Positions 28,277 through 35,501 are shown, counted from the first letter of the stretch. The stretch is 36,152 nucleotides of DNA from an uncultured Pseudomonadota bacterium (GCA_946480245.1 CAMLIZ010000034.1:1-36152), one strand, 5' to 3'. The notes: generated by a model from the sequence alone, not told the origin. Numbers and translations: made by a program.

Positions 28277-29359
28277 TCAGAACAGCGCGTGCAGTTCGAC
28301 GAAGCCGGTGCGCCGGTTGTCGAACGCGTTCTGCGGGATGCCGCCGTACCAGCGATAGCCGGCCCGCAGCTGCAGGAACCCGATGGGCGTGTACTCGTAC
28401 ACCAGGCTGCGGCGCACCTTGTCGTCGTGCCGCACGCGGCGGTCGGGATCCAGCCATTCGGCGCTGAGCTTGAGGTTGTGGCCCTGGCGCAGCAACCAGT
28501 CGGCTTCGAGCAGAGTGGCCATCTGGCGGCGCCGGCCCTCGGGATAGCCCTGGTCAGACACCCAGTCCACTTCACCCAGCCAGGCCAGCGGGCCGGTGGT
28601 GGTGCCGGCGAACAGGCCCCAGGCCTGCCGGTTTCCCGCGGTCGACTTGACCTGAGCAGCGGCAACGCCCAGCCGCCCCCACGGCTGCAGCCACACCAGC
28701 TGCCCGGTGAGCTGGTGGCCGTGCACCGCGCCCTGGTTGCCGGGGCCGTCGCTGTAGGCCAGCTGGGCCGACCAGTCGGGCTTGTCCATGCCCAGCTCCA
28801 CGCCCTTGTCGGGCACCGTCATGCTGATGCCGCTGAGCTGGCGCACGAAGGCGGTGCTGTCCTGCAGGCGCCAGCCGAAGGGCAGGTAGAACTGCCCCGC
28901 CTTCGCGTACCAGCCCTTGTCGGCAGTGGACAGGCGCACATAGGCTTCCTGGCGTGCGGGAGTGCCGGGCGCCACGGTTTCATCCAGGTAGGCCGCGAGC
29001 CGGTGCTCCAGCAGCTCCAGGTCCGCGTACAGGCGCGTCTGCTGGTTGCCGCCGGCCCGCGCGGTGCCCTGGCCTGCAACGCGCGTCTCGGTCGTCGCGG
29101 TGCGCAAGTCGCCGCCCACGGCCAGCCAGTCCGTGAGGCTGCCGTTCCACGACGACAAGGGCTGCGGCAGCGGGTGCGCCGCCACCGTGTTCTGCACGAA
29201 GGCCTGGCCCACCGCGTTGCGCAGGCCGCCGCCGGTCGGGTTGACGTGGCAGGCCCCGCAGCTCAAGCCCATGCGAACCGCGAGATAGGGCTCGGCGTGC
29301 GCGGCGCCCGCCAGCAGCAGCCCGAGCCCACAGGCCAGAAGGAAGCGAAGGAGCGTCAT
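28277..29359 (-). CDS. Outer-membrane beta-barrel with N-terminal mono-heme CxxCH
   Basis: This 360-residue protein has a signal peptide cleaved near residue 22 (AGAAHA-E) and directly after it Cys34-Gly-Ala-Cys37-His38 in a SCGACHVNPTGGG context. The rest alternates hydrophobic and polar residues and ends in Phe (ELHALF), as outer-membrane barrels do. Heme c would be attached at the periplasmic mouth of the barrel. I recognise this as an uncharacterised family, not a named protein; it may be an electron-transfer porin. ATG at 29359 has AAGGAG upstream at 7-nt spacing and overlaps the stop of the heme lipoprotein gene (ATGA). It converges with flhB, 6 bp away. Confidence 0.8.
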   Translation of the reverse strand: MTLLRFLLACGLGLLLAGAAHAEPYLAVRMGLSCGACHVNPTGGGLRNAVGQAFVQNTVAAHPLPQPLSSWNGSLTDWLAVGGDLRTATTETRVAGQGTARAGGNQQTRLYADLELLEHRLAAYLDETVAPGTPARQEAYVRLSTADKGWYAKAGQFYLPFGWRLQDSTAFVRQLSGISMTVPDKGVELGMDKPDWSAQLAYSDGPGNQGAVHGHQLTGQLVWLQPWGRLGVAAAQVKSTAGNRQAWGLFAGTTTGPLAWLGEVDWVSDQGYPEGRRRQMATLLEADWLLRQGHNLKLSAEWLDPDRRVRHDDKVRRSLVYEYTPIGFLQLRAGYRWYGGIPQNAFDNRRTGFVELHALF

Positions 29360-29802
29360 GGCGCGGCTCCTTCGGCCACCCACTGCCGGATCACGGCGAT
29401 GGTGGCGTCGTCGAGATACGGGCCACCGAAGGGCATGCGCGCACCCACCGCGGCATGGCCCTCGATCTTCTGGACCAGGTAGCTGTTGTCCGGGTTGCCC
29501 GGCGCGACGCGCTGTAGCGAAGGCACCTCGGCGCTGGCCACGCCCACGGTCATCGCATAGGCATTGGCCGCGTCCAGCCGCAGGCCTTGCGGAGCCGAAC
29601 CGCCGGCGTGGCAGGCGGTGCAGATCGGCGTGAACACATGCGCCTGGATCGAGCTGTACGTGGCCTGCAGCGGGGCGTCGGGGCTGCCGCCCTCACCGAC
29701 GGGCCGCCCGTTGGCGTCCAGCCCTTCACCGCTGCCGCCGCCACAGGCGGCGGCACTCGCGGCCACCACACAGGCACAGAGCATCCGCAGACAAAGCCTC
29801 AT
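29356..29802 (-). CDS. Small mono-heme c-type cytochrome lipoprotein
   Basis: This 148-residue protein has a signal peptide and lipobox ending at Cys20 (SAAAC followed by GGG), so it is probably a membrane-anchored lipoprotein. The heme motif Cys61-Thr-Ala-Cys64-His65 sits in FTPICTACHAGG, and the Met of ARMPFGGP near residue 127 is a likely distal ligand. The domain resembles the short cytochromes found with planctomycete-type or haem-dependent membrane proteins. The preferred start is 29802 because GGAG lies 6 nt before it; the upstream ATG at 29808 abuts GGAG. It is coupled to the heme barrel gene and preceded by an ECF-type promoter. Confidence 0.82.
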   Translation of the reverse strand: MRLCLRMLCACVVAASAAACGGGSGEGLDANGRPVGEGGSPDAPLQATYSSIQAHVFTPICTACHAGGSAPQGLRLDAANAYAMTVGVASAEVPSLQRVAPGNPDNSYLVQKIEGHAAVGARMPFGGPYLDDATIAVIRQWVAEGAAP

Positions 29803-29837
29803 CGTCATCTCCAGTTCGCGTGAACCGTTTGAACCGC

Positions 29838-29868
29838 CGGTGAGTACCGGCAGCGCGGCCTTCGGTTC
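29838..29868 (-). promoter_or_regulatory. ECF-sigma-type promoter of the heme lipoprotein/barrel operon
   Basis: On the minus strand GAACCG (29868-29863) is separated by exactly 17 nt from ACTCACCG (29845-29838), 35 nt before the ATG. The same two elements with the same spacing precede the lipoprotein gene at 33552. The GAAC-type -35 is typical for ECF sigma factors. The -10 half overlaps a perfect GCCGGT-GAGT-ACCGGC hairpin (29836-29851). Confidence 0.65.
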
Positions 29869-29893
29869 GATGTGGCCCGGGGAGAAGAGAAGC

Positions 29894-30598
29894 TCAGAAG
29901 CTGGCGGACACGCCGAGCACGGCGGCCTGGCGGTGGCCGGGGTTCAGGCAGGGGCCGGGGCCGCCCGTGCTCACGCCGCTCCACGACAGCTGCAGCTCCA
30001 AGGGCTGCGCCTGCCACACCAGTCCCACGCGCGCGTCGGCGCGAGTGCGGCTGCGCGCGTATTCGCAGCCCGCATGCTCGCCCGCGAGCACGCCGCCGTG
30101 CACCACCGCCAGCAGCGCGGGCCGCAGCGGCCAGTGCAGGTTGATCTCGTCGTAGAACGCGCGCTGGCCGCTGCCGTAGTAGCTGCGCGCGTAGTGCAGC
30201 CGCGCGTTCCAGCGGTCGCCCAGCAGTCCGATGTAGGGCTCGCCGAAGTCGTAGCCCGGCACTGACGGATAGTGGCTGTACTGCAGGCCGGCTTCGAGGT
30301 CGAGCCCCGCGGTCAGGGCTGTCACGCGCCCGAGGTAGAGGCGCACCAGGTTGCTGCCGCGCCGGGCGTCGAACCGCATGTGCGTGAGCAGGCCGCCGCC
30401 GTACCAGCCCGCGCTGCCGTCATAGGCGAGCGTGAGCTGCGCCCGCGGCTGGTGGGGGCTGTACGAGATGCCGCGTTCGCGGGCGTCGGACTGCACGGCC
30501 AGCGTGCCGCCCCATTGGCCATGCGCCGGCAGCGCGCTGCCCACGAGCAGCGCGGCCAGGCTGGCGAGGGTGCTGCGGTACAGCGCGGCGGTCGGCAT
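29894..30598 (-). CDS. TorF-family-like putative outer-membrane porin
   Basis: This 234-residue protein has a signal peptide (cleavage near residue 27, AHG-QW) and a barrel-like remainder rich in aromatic and glycine residues. LAVQSDARERGISYSPHQPRAQL resembles the start of the TorF/Gcw_chp family of putative porins, whose function is not well known. It ends VSASF with the C-terminal Phe of outer-membrane proteins. Its ATG overlaps the protease stop by one base (TGATG), so it is translationally coupled. It is the last gene of the sigma operon and may be its envelope target or stress output. Assignment to TorF is by pattern only. Confidence 0.72.
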   Translation of the reverse strand: MPTAALYRSTLASLAALLVGSALPAHGQWGGTLAVQSDARERGISYSPHQPRAQLTLAYDGSAGWYGGGLLTHMRFDARRGSNLVRLYLGRVTALTAGLDLEAGLQYSHYPSVPGYDFGEPYIGLLGDRWNARLHYARSYYGSGQRAFYDEINLHWPLRPALLAVVHGGVLAGEHAGCEYARSRTRADARVGLVWQAQPLELQLSWSGVSTGGPGPCLNPGHRQAAVLGVSASF

Positions 30599-31830
30599 CA
30601 CTGCCCAGTGTGGCTGGTGAGCTGGGCTCCGCAAGTGGGGGCTGTGGCGCGGGTGCGCCGCAGCAGAGTGGCGCAGCTGTCGATCTGCCCCGATGCCTGC
30701 ACCACCAGGTCGGCACGCACGCTGCGCGGCTGGCCGGCGCCGAGCTCGCGCAACAGGGCCACGAGGCCGGCCACGTGGGCAGACGCAAACGACGCGCCGC
30801 TCACCAGCGTCCAGCGGCCGTCGGGCGCGGCGCTGGGTACGTCGCGGCCCGGTGCCAGCACTGCGCCGCCGGGCAGCGGCGGGGCACTGGCCACCGCCAG
30901 CACGCCGGCATGGTCGGCCGGGAAGCGCGCGCCCTCGTCCCCCAGGGCCGCGACCACCGTGATGCCGCGCGCCAGCGCCTCGTCGATCAGCCGGCCCAGC
31001 AGCCGGTCGTCCGGCCCGCCCAGGCTCATGTTGATCACGTCCACCCGTTGCTGCACGGCTTCTTGCAGGGCGCGGGCCAGGCTCAGGCTGGTGCACAGCG
31101 TCTGCAGGGCCTCCTGCCAGCAGGCGCGCAGCGCGAGCAGGCGGGCCTGCGGCGCCACGCCCGCGATGCCGGGGTGCGTGTCGGTGCGCGCGGCGATGAT
31201 GCTGGCCACCGCGGTGCCGTGCGACTCGCCGCGCAAGGGTTGTCCTGCCACGAAGTTCTGGTTCAGCGCCACCTGCCCGAGCAGGTCGGGGTGGGCGTCG
31301 TCCACTCCGCTGTCGATGACCGCCACGCGTATGCCGCGGCCGGTGGCCAGGGCGTGCAGGTCGGCCAGGTGCCATTGCAGCGCCGCGGGCTGCGCCGGAT
31401 AGAGCGCCTTGTCCTGGTCCGCCTGCCCGCGGTACAGGCGGTCGGCCTGCGCCCAGGCCACGCGCGCGTCGCGGGCGATGCCGCGCGCCACGTCCTCGGG
31501 CGAGCGGGGATCGCTCGCCCGCAGGCGCATCACAAAGCAGTCCACACCGGCCAGCGGCATGGGCCATTCGTCGCGCAGCTGGAGCCGCTGCTCGCGCGCC
31601 AGCGCAGCGGCCACGCGCTGACGGGCCTGCAGTCCCACGCCGTCGCCATAGGCGCCGGCATAGCCGCTGTCCGGGCGGTAGTGAGCCTTGGGCAGGCGCA
31701 GCATCACCAGCACCTGGCGTGGCACCGCGGCGGCGGGCGAGGCCGACGGCGACGGCTGCGCGCCTGCCTGCGCGCACGCGGCGGCGACCAGCAGCGCCAG
31801 CGCGATGCAGCAACGGGCCCACAGCGTCAT
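30598..31830 (-). CDS. Exported S8 (subtilisin-like) serine protease
   Basis: This 410-residue protein has a signal peptide (first 23 residues, AQA), a prodomain-like region (about 37-135), then the S8 catalytic domain: Asp173 in VAVIDSGVDD, His204 in ESHGTAVAS and Ser347 in SGASFASAHVAG. The oxyanion-hole position, normally Asn in AAGNxG, is Asp298 (ALGDEG), as in proprotein convertase PC2. The usual proline before the His of PHVAG is Ala. Cysteines at 237, 246 and near the C-terminus may form disulphides. It overlaps the anti-sigma gene by ATGA. The placement suggests a role in sensing or in cleaving envelope proteins, perhaps the anti-sigma factor. Confidence 0.88.
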   Translation of the reverse strand: MTLWARCCIALALLVAAACAQAGAQPSPSASPAAAVPRQVLVMLRLPKAHYRPDSGYAGAYGDGVGLQARQRVAAALAREQRLQLRDEWPMPLAGVDCFVMRLRASDPRSPEDVARGIARDARVAWAQADRLYRGQADQDKALYPAQPAALQWHLADLHALATGRGIRVAVIDSGVDDAHPDLLGQVALNQNFVAGQPLRGESHGTAVASIIAARTDTHPGIAGVAPQARLLALRACWQEALQTLCTSLSLARALQEAVQQRVDVINMSLGGPDDRLLGRLIDEALARGITVVAALGDEGARFPADHAGVLAVASAPPLPGGAVLAPGRDVPSAAPDGRWTLVSGASFASAHVAGLVALLRELGAGQPRSVRADLVVQASGQIDSCATLLRRTRATAPTCGAQLTSHTGQ

Positions 31831-32438
31831 GGCTGCGCGGCCGGGTTCAGTGCCTCGGCCATCAGCACCACCGGTTCGCCGCGCAACGCGGCCAGGGCCT
31901 GCCGGTGCGCGGGCAGGGTGATGCGGTAGGCGCCGGCCTCGGTGGGGCCCGCCACGATCACGGCGCCGTGGTCGAGCAAGGCCTGGCGCGCGCGCCGCTC
32001 GGTGGCCTCGGGCCGGAACATCACCAGCGCCTCGGCGCGCGGGGCGCCGGCCGAGGCGGCCAGGCCCTTGTAGGCCGCCGGCGCCTCGGCCCCCGGGCGC
32101 ACCAGCAACGCCAGCAGCAAGGCGATGGCGCCGGTCTGCAGGCCGAGGGCCCAGGGCATCCAGCGGCGCTGTGGCCGCAGGGGCGCCTCGGCCTTGAGCC
32201 GGGCCCGCATGCGGACCAGTGCGGCCTCCGTGTCGGGGCCGGGTTCCTCGGCGCTGTCGGTCAGCAGCGCGCCCAGCGAGCGCTCGGCCTGCTGGGCGGC
32301 GCGGCAGGCCGCGCATTGCTGCAGGTGGGCCAGCACGAGCGCGGCCTCGTCGTGGGTGAGCTGGCCGCGCTCATGCCAGGGCAGCAGCGCCTGGATCGCC
32401 TGGTGGGCGTCGGCTTCGATGGGTACGACCACGTTCAT
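31827..32438 (-). CDS. Transmembrane anti-sigma factor with zinc-finger (ZAS) domain
   Basis: This 203-residue protein has a cytoplasmic zinc-binding anti-sigma motif H38-x3-C42-x2-C45 (HLQQCAAC), one membrane helix at about 95-113 and a periplasmic domain. It should sequester the sigma factor encoded just upstream, with which it overlaps by ATGA. The periplasmic part (LVMFRPEATERRARQALLDHG, shortened here, then GAYRITLPAHRQALAAL) has the alternating pattern of an inhibitor-I9/subtilase-prodomain-like fold, which may explain its link to the S8 protease encoded next. ATG at 32438 was chosen because the frame further upstream lies antisense to and in the sigma gene and shows no homology. Confidence 0.85.
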   Translation of the reverse strand: MNVVVPIEADAHQAIQALLPWHERGQLTHDEAALVLAHLQQCAACRAAQQAERSLGALLTDSAEEPGPDTEAALVRMRARLKAEAPLRPQRRWMPWALGLQTGAIALLLALLVRPGAEAPAAYKGLAASAGAPRAEALVMFRPEATERRARQALLDHGAVIVAGPTEAGAYRITLPAHRQALAALRGEPVVLMAEALNPAAQP

Positions 32439-33094
32439 TGCGCTTCTCCGGGCAAGTGGGCGGCCAGGTCTTCCAGCAGCGTGCGCAGCCGGCGCCGCGC
32501 ATAGAACAGCCGGGTCTTCACGGTTTCGGAGGGGCAGCCCACGATCTGGGCGATCTCGCCGTGGCTCATGTCCTGCAGGTAGCACAGGTCGATCACCGCG
32601 CGATGGTCCACGCTGAGTTCGCCCACCGCCTGCTGCAGCCGCCCGCGCAACTGCAGATGCGCCACGCTCCACTCCGGGCCAGGCGCAGGATCGGGCGTGT
32701 CGGTGGGATCCGCCTGCTCCGCCGGCGGAGCTTGGCGGCTCAACGCCTTCAGCGCCTTGCGGTAGGCGATGCCGAAGATCCAGGTGGAGAGCCGGCTGCG
32801 GCCGTCGAAGCTGTCGGGCCGCTTCCACACCACTATCATCGTGTCGTTCAGGATCTCCTCGATCTCCTGGTCGGCCTGGCGCAGCAGGTGGCGCAGAAAG
32901 CGCTGCAAGCGCGGGTGGTACAGGCGGTAGAGCTCGTCGAACGCTTTCTGCCGGCCCTGCCGCACGCCTTGCAGCAGCACCTTCTCCACCGCGTCGGACG
33001 CGACTCGGGCGGACGCGACGCGCGCGGATGCGTCGCCCTCGTCGGCGGCGACGGGCCGCTTCGGGTTCGACTTGCGCGGGATCCAGTTCAGCAT
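32435..33094 (-). CDS. ECF-subfamily RNA polymerase sigma factor
   Basis: This 219-residue protein has sigma region 2 (AFDELYRLYHPRL, then EEILNDTMIVVWKRPDSF and STWIFGIAYRKAL) at about residues 55-130 and region 4 (SVDHRAVIDLCYLQDMSHGEIA, cut here, followed by SETVKTRLFYARRRLRTLL) at about 155-213. Regions 1.1 and 3 are absent, as in ECF factors. The N-terminal 40 residues are basic then Ala/Val/Ser-rich with a short ARVAS repeat and are not conserved. ATG at 33094 is the preferred start; a GTG at 33130 with a GACAAT hexamer 13 nt upstream is possible. It probably activates the two GAACCS-N17-ACTCACCG promoters nearby. Confidence 0.9.
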   Translation of the reverse strand: MLNWIPRKSNPKRPVAADEGDASARVASARVASDAVEKVLLQGVRQGRQKAFDELYRLYHPRLQRFLRHLLRQADQEIEEILNDTMIVVWKRPDSFDGRSRLSTWIFGIAYRKALKALSRQAPPAEQADPTDTPDPAPGPEWSVAHLQLRGRLQQAVGELSVDHRAVIDLCYLQDMSHGEIAQIVGCPSETVKTRLFYARRRLRTLLEDLAAHLPGEAQ

Positions 33095-33168
33095 GCGGTT
33101 GTGTTCCGGCAAGCGGTGAAAGACGGGCACGGCAGGCTGCCGGATTGTCGCGTTGGCGCCGTGCGGCG

Positions 33169-33552
33169 TCAGGCGCAGGTGTTGGTGACGTCGTGGTTGT
33201 GCGAGAGGGTGGTCGTGGAGGTGACGACCACCGGCTGCCCCGCCTTCAGCGACTGCAGCTGCGCCACCGTGAGCGTGATCTGGTGGTCGTGGTTGGCCGT
33301 GCCCTGGATGCTGTAGGTCTTGTCGGTGGTGGAGTCCAAATCCGCCAGCGGGATGGCCAGCATGTGCCCGTGATTGCCGGCGATCGCGCTGCCGCTGGCG
33401 CCGCAGCTGGTGATGCCGGACGAGCTGCCGGTGGGCGCCGGGGTGGCGCTGTACCCGCTGCCGCCGCCGCCGCAGGCTTGCAGCAGCAGCAGCAGGGTGC
33501 CGCCGCTGGCCGCACCGAGGAACTGCTTACGGGTCAAGGTGACGCGTTTCAT
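33169..33552 (-). CDS. Small His-rich lipoprotein
   Basis: This 127-residue protein has a basic start, a hydrophobic stretch and lipobox ending at Cys27 (LLLLLQAC followed by GGGGSG), so it is probably lipidated. An Ala/Ser/Gly-rich linker leads to a small beta-rich domain with repeated His: NHGHML, NHDHQIT and SHNHDVTNTC. This suggests metal binding, and two cysteines could pair. I know no function for it. ATG at 33552 has GGAG upstream; an in-frame ATG 21 codons earlier lacks a signal-peptide fit. An ECF-type promoter precedes it, and the sigma gene lies 74 bp downstream, so it may head the sigma operon. Confidence 0.75.
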   Translation of the reverse strand: MKRVTLTRKQFLGAASGGTLLLLLQACGGGGSGYSATPAPTGSSSGITSCGASGSAIAGNHGHMLAIPLADLDSTTDKTYSIQGTANHDHQITLTVAQLQSLKAGQPVVVTSTTTLSHNHDVTNTCA

Positions 33553-33582
33553 TGAAGTGCTCCGGATCCAGTGGTTGGGTGG

Positions 33583-33613
33583 CGGTGAGTGGCCGGCCCG
33601 ACGGAAAGGGTTC
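33583..33613 (-). promoter_or_regulatory. ECF-sigma-type promoter of the His-rich lipoprotein and sigma operon
   Basis: On the minus strand GAACCC (33613-33608) is followed after exactly 17 nt by ACTCACCG (33590-33583), 30 nt before the ATG at 33552. This matches the promoter at 29838-29868 in both boxes and spacing. The -35 box overlaps the stop codon of the desaturase remnant. Confidence 0.65.
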
Positions 33614-33810
33614 AAAGCACCGTGGTCCTGCCGCAGCCTCGGGGGGGTCCGCGGAAGGGCAGCAGCACCTTCCAGAGCGAACTGCTCGGCGGATAGCGGC
33701 CCGGCTGCTCCACGCCCAGCGCCTGCGGCAGGCGTCCGGGCTGGTAGCGGAAGGTGCCGAACACCAGGTCCCAGAAGGGCGTGAGCACGCCGTAGTTGCC
33801 GGCTTCGCGC
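33612..33810 (-). pseudogene. Sterol desaturase/fatty acid hydroxylase, C-terminal remnant
   Basis: The translated fragment reads EAGNYGVLTPFWDLVFGTFRY and continues with a tail of about 45 residues to a stop at 33612. NYG-x4-FWD-x2-FGT is the conserved C-terminal signature of the sterol desaturase/fatty acid hydroxylase family. The upstream membrane helices and all three His boxes are missing: beyond about 33810 the sequence becomes the start of a TetR gene on the other strand. The upstream minus-strand frame is only the antisense of that gene. The fragment cannot be functional. Confidence 0.75.
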
Positions 33811-34146
33811 TCAGCAGCAGCGGAGCGCACCCGGCGCGCGCTCACGATCGCGTTGATGGACCTGATGGCCGAGCGCGGCTGGGACGAGATCGACGTGCTC
33901 ACGCTGTGCGAGCGCGCCGACATCGGCTGAGGCGCCGCTCAGGCCACTAGGTGCAAGACCGGTTCCGTGAGCTGCTGATCGAGCTTGCGCTCGCAGGCGA
34001 GCCGGCCGGGCGGGCGCACCAGTGGGGGCGCTTTGTTCGAACTGCTGGTGTGGTGGCTTGGCAGCAACCGCCCGCACAAGCCGCAGGAGATCGAGGGGTT
34101 GTATCGGCAGTGGAGCGCAGCGGTGCTGGCTGCGCCGCCCGTGTGA
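33811..34146 (+). pseudogene. TetR-family regulator, broken remnant
   Basis: From 33811 the plus strand encodes SAAAERTRRALTIALMDLMA and on through GWDEIDVLTLCERADIG, the first helices of a TetR DNA-binding domain, then hits TGA at 33928-33930 where RSTFY would follow. About 100 residues of the middle are missing. RFRELLIELAL (from about 33960) and GALFELLVWWLGSNRPHKP (34027 to a stop at 34146) match the ligand-domain end but lie in different frames. So the gene has lost its start, has a stop, an internal deletion and a frameshift. It is non-functional. Confidence 0.75.
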
Positions 34147-34167
34147 TCGCGGGGGGCCTTTCAAGCC

Positions 34168-34797
34168 CTACTCATCGAATCGATAGCCGAAGAGCTCGAT
34201 GTCGCGGGCATACACCTCGGCCACTCGGGCTCGCAGCCCAAGGTCGTAGCAATCGCGCCAGGGGCCGTGACTCGATGCGTTGACCCGCTGCAGGACTTGC
34301 CGGGGCAGGCCCAGGCGTTGGCAGATCTGGTCGAACGCGTCCTGCATCGACTCGTGCCGGCCGACGAAATCGACCTGTACCCGTCCGTCGTCGTCGCAGA
34401 TGAATTCGCTTTGCGGGCGGAACACGACGCGCGTGCGGTGCTCGGGATTGTCCAGCACCCGGTTCATGGCGGCGCGCGGATCTGCGGCGAACAGGCCGCT
34501 GTCGCGGTGCATGAAGGCGCAGTAGGAGACGAAGCGCTCCCACGGGTTGCGCACGATCGCGAACTTGAAATACGACTGCCACAGCGCTGGCGGCAGCGCC
34601 GCCTGGGTTTCTCGCCAACCGAGATGGCCGTGGCCCACTTGCGCCAGTTCCGCGTAGGGCAGCCGCTTCTGCACGAACAGTTGCACCTGCTCGCCGTCGT
34701 CCTCGCCGAGCAGCGGCCGCAGCGCGAAGCGGATGGCATGCGTGCCCGTCTTGGGAATCGCGAAGAAGATGAACCGGTGCCGGTGGGAGAGGATCAT
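34168..34797 (-). CDS. Sulfotransferase family protein (Sulfotransfer_2-like)
   Basis: This 209-residue protein transfers a sulfate group from PAPS. The PAPS 5'-phosphosulfate loop is IPKTGTHAIR at residues 14-23 and the 3'-phosphate motif VRNPWERFVSY is at about 81-91. The C-terminal half is divergent (VGRHESMQDAFDQICQRLGL is typical of Sulfotransfer_2). No membrane anchor is present, so it acts in the cytoplasm or on a soluble acceptor. The acceptor may be a sugar, lipid or peptide and is unknown. It is divergent from the AspH-type gene over 35 bp, suggesting shared control. Confidence 0.85.
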   Translation of the reverse strand: MILSHRHRFIFFAIPKTGTHAIRFALRPLLGEDDGEQVQLFVQKRLPYAELAQVGHGHLGWRETQAALPPALWQSYFKFAIVRNPWERFVSYCAFMHRDSGLFAADPRAAMNRVLDNPEHRTRVVFRPQSEFICDDDGRVQVDFVGRHESMQDAFDQICQRLGLPRQVLQRVNASSHGPWRDCYDLGLRARVAEVYARDIELFGYRFDE

Positions 34798-34820
34798 CGT
34801 CGTCTGAGCAGGGGGTACGT

Positions 34821-34826
34821 TAAAGT
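34821..34826 (+). promoter_or_regulatory. Probable -10 element of the AspH-type gene
   Basis: TAAAGT lies 6 nt before the ATG at 34833 in an AT-richer 35-bp divergent gap. No Shine-Dalgarno sequence is present, so +1 would coincide with the start codon. Confidence 0.4.
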
Positions 34827-34832
34827 CATTCT

Positions 34833-35453
34833 ATGGACTTCGGACAGACGCACCGTGTGCTGGGCCGTGTCGACATCGAGCCCCTTCTCGAGCGGGTCCG
34901 CACGGTCGACGCGACGCTGTGGGACGCCGACGAGCACATCCGGCGCCAACTCGCGCAGAACCGCCCCACGCGCGCGATCTTCCTCTATCACTCCGACCCG
35001 CGTGTGCGGCCCGCGCCGGCCCTCACCCAGGCCGACGTGCGACGATGCGTGGGCTGGGACTGGTTCAGCCCGGCGGTTCAGCCGATCGTCGACAAGATCC
35101 TCGCGCACTACCCCGCGGAGTCGGTGGTGATGATGTGCCAGATCGCCAACCTGAGGCCGGGCGGGCACATCGCGAAGCACTTCGATTCGGCGCCGCTGCT
35201 GTGCGCCAGCCACCGCGTCCACGTGCCACTGATCACATGGCCGGAGGTCGCGTTCTACATCGACGACCAGGCACACCACTTCGAGGCCGGCGTCGCGTTC
35301 GAGCTCAACAACCAGCGCCTGCACGAAGTGCAACACGGTGGCACCCGCGAGCGGCTGCACCTGATCCTGGACGTGCTGCCGGGCAGCTTCGACCGCGTGC
35401 ACGGGCGCTGGGCCTTCGCCGAAAGCCCCGCATTCGCGGACCCGGGCCGCTGA
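34833..35453 (+). CDS. Aspartyl/asparaginyl beta-hydroxylase family dioxygenase (AspH-like)
   Basis: This 206-residue protein belongs to the 2-oxoglutarate/Fe(II) oxygenases of the AspH type. The iron motif is His116-Phe-Asp118 in IAKHFDS, with the distal His164 in NNQRLHEV and Arg174 in RERLHLIL for 2-oxoglutarate. The NN-x3-H-x-V context is characteristic of the AspH family. The core is about normal size for bacterial members. No signal peptide is visible. It would hydroxylate a peptide or small acceptor; the divergent sulfotransferase may act on the same product. ATG at 34833 is supported by the TAAAGT box; the gene ends 92 bp before flhA. Confidence 0.88.
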   Translation: MDFGQTHRVLGRVDIEPLLERVRTVDATLWDADEHIRRQLAQNRPTRAIFLYHSDPRVRPAPALTQADVRRCVGWDWFSPAVQPIVDKILAHYPAESVVMMCQIANLRPGGHIAKHFDSAPLLCASHRVHVPLITWPEVAFYIDDQAHHFEAGVAFELNNQRLHEVQHGGTRERLHLILDVLPGSFDRVHGRWAFAESPAFADPGR

Positions 35454-35501
35454 GGGGGCAGGCGCCGCTCCACCCCCAGAACTCCCCGTCCTTTCCCCTT
35501 C

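Noticed and set aside
29836..29851. GCCGGT-GAGT-ACCGGC hairpin as a terminator of the heme lipoprotein promoter region
   Set aside because: The stem is only 6 bp with no T-run; it overlaps the -10 box and is better treated as part of the promoter or chance.
33144..33149. GACAAT as a separate sigma-70 promoter of the ECF gene
   Set aside because: It would fit a GTG start at 33130, but no -35 box is seen and read-through from the lipoprotein gene is simpler; left unresolved.
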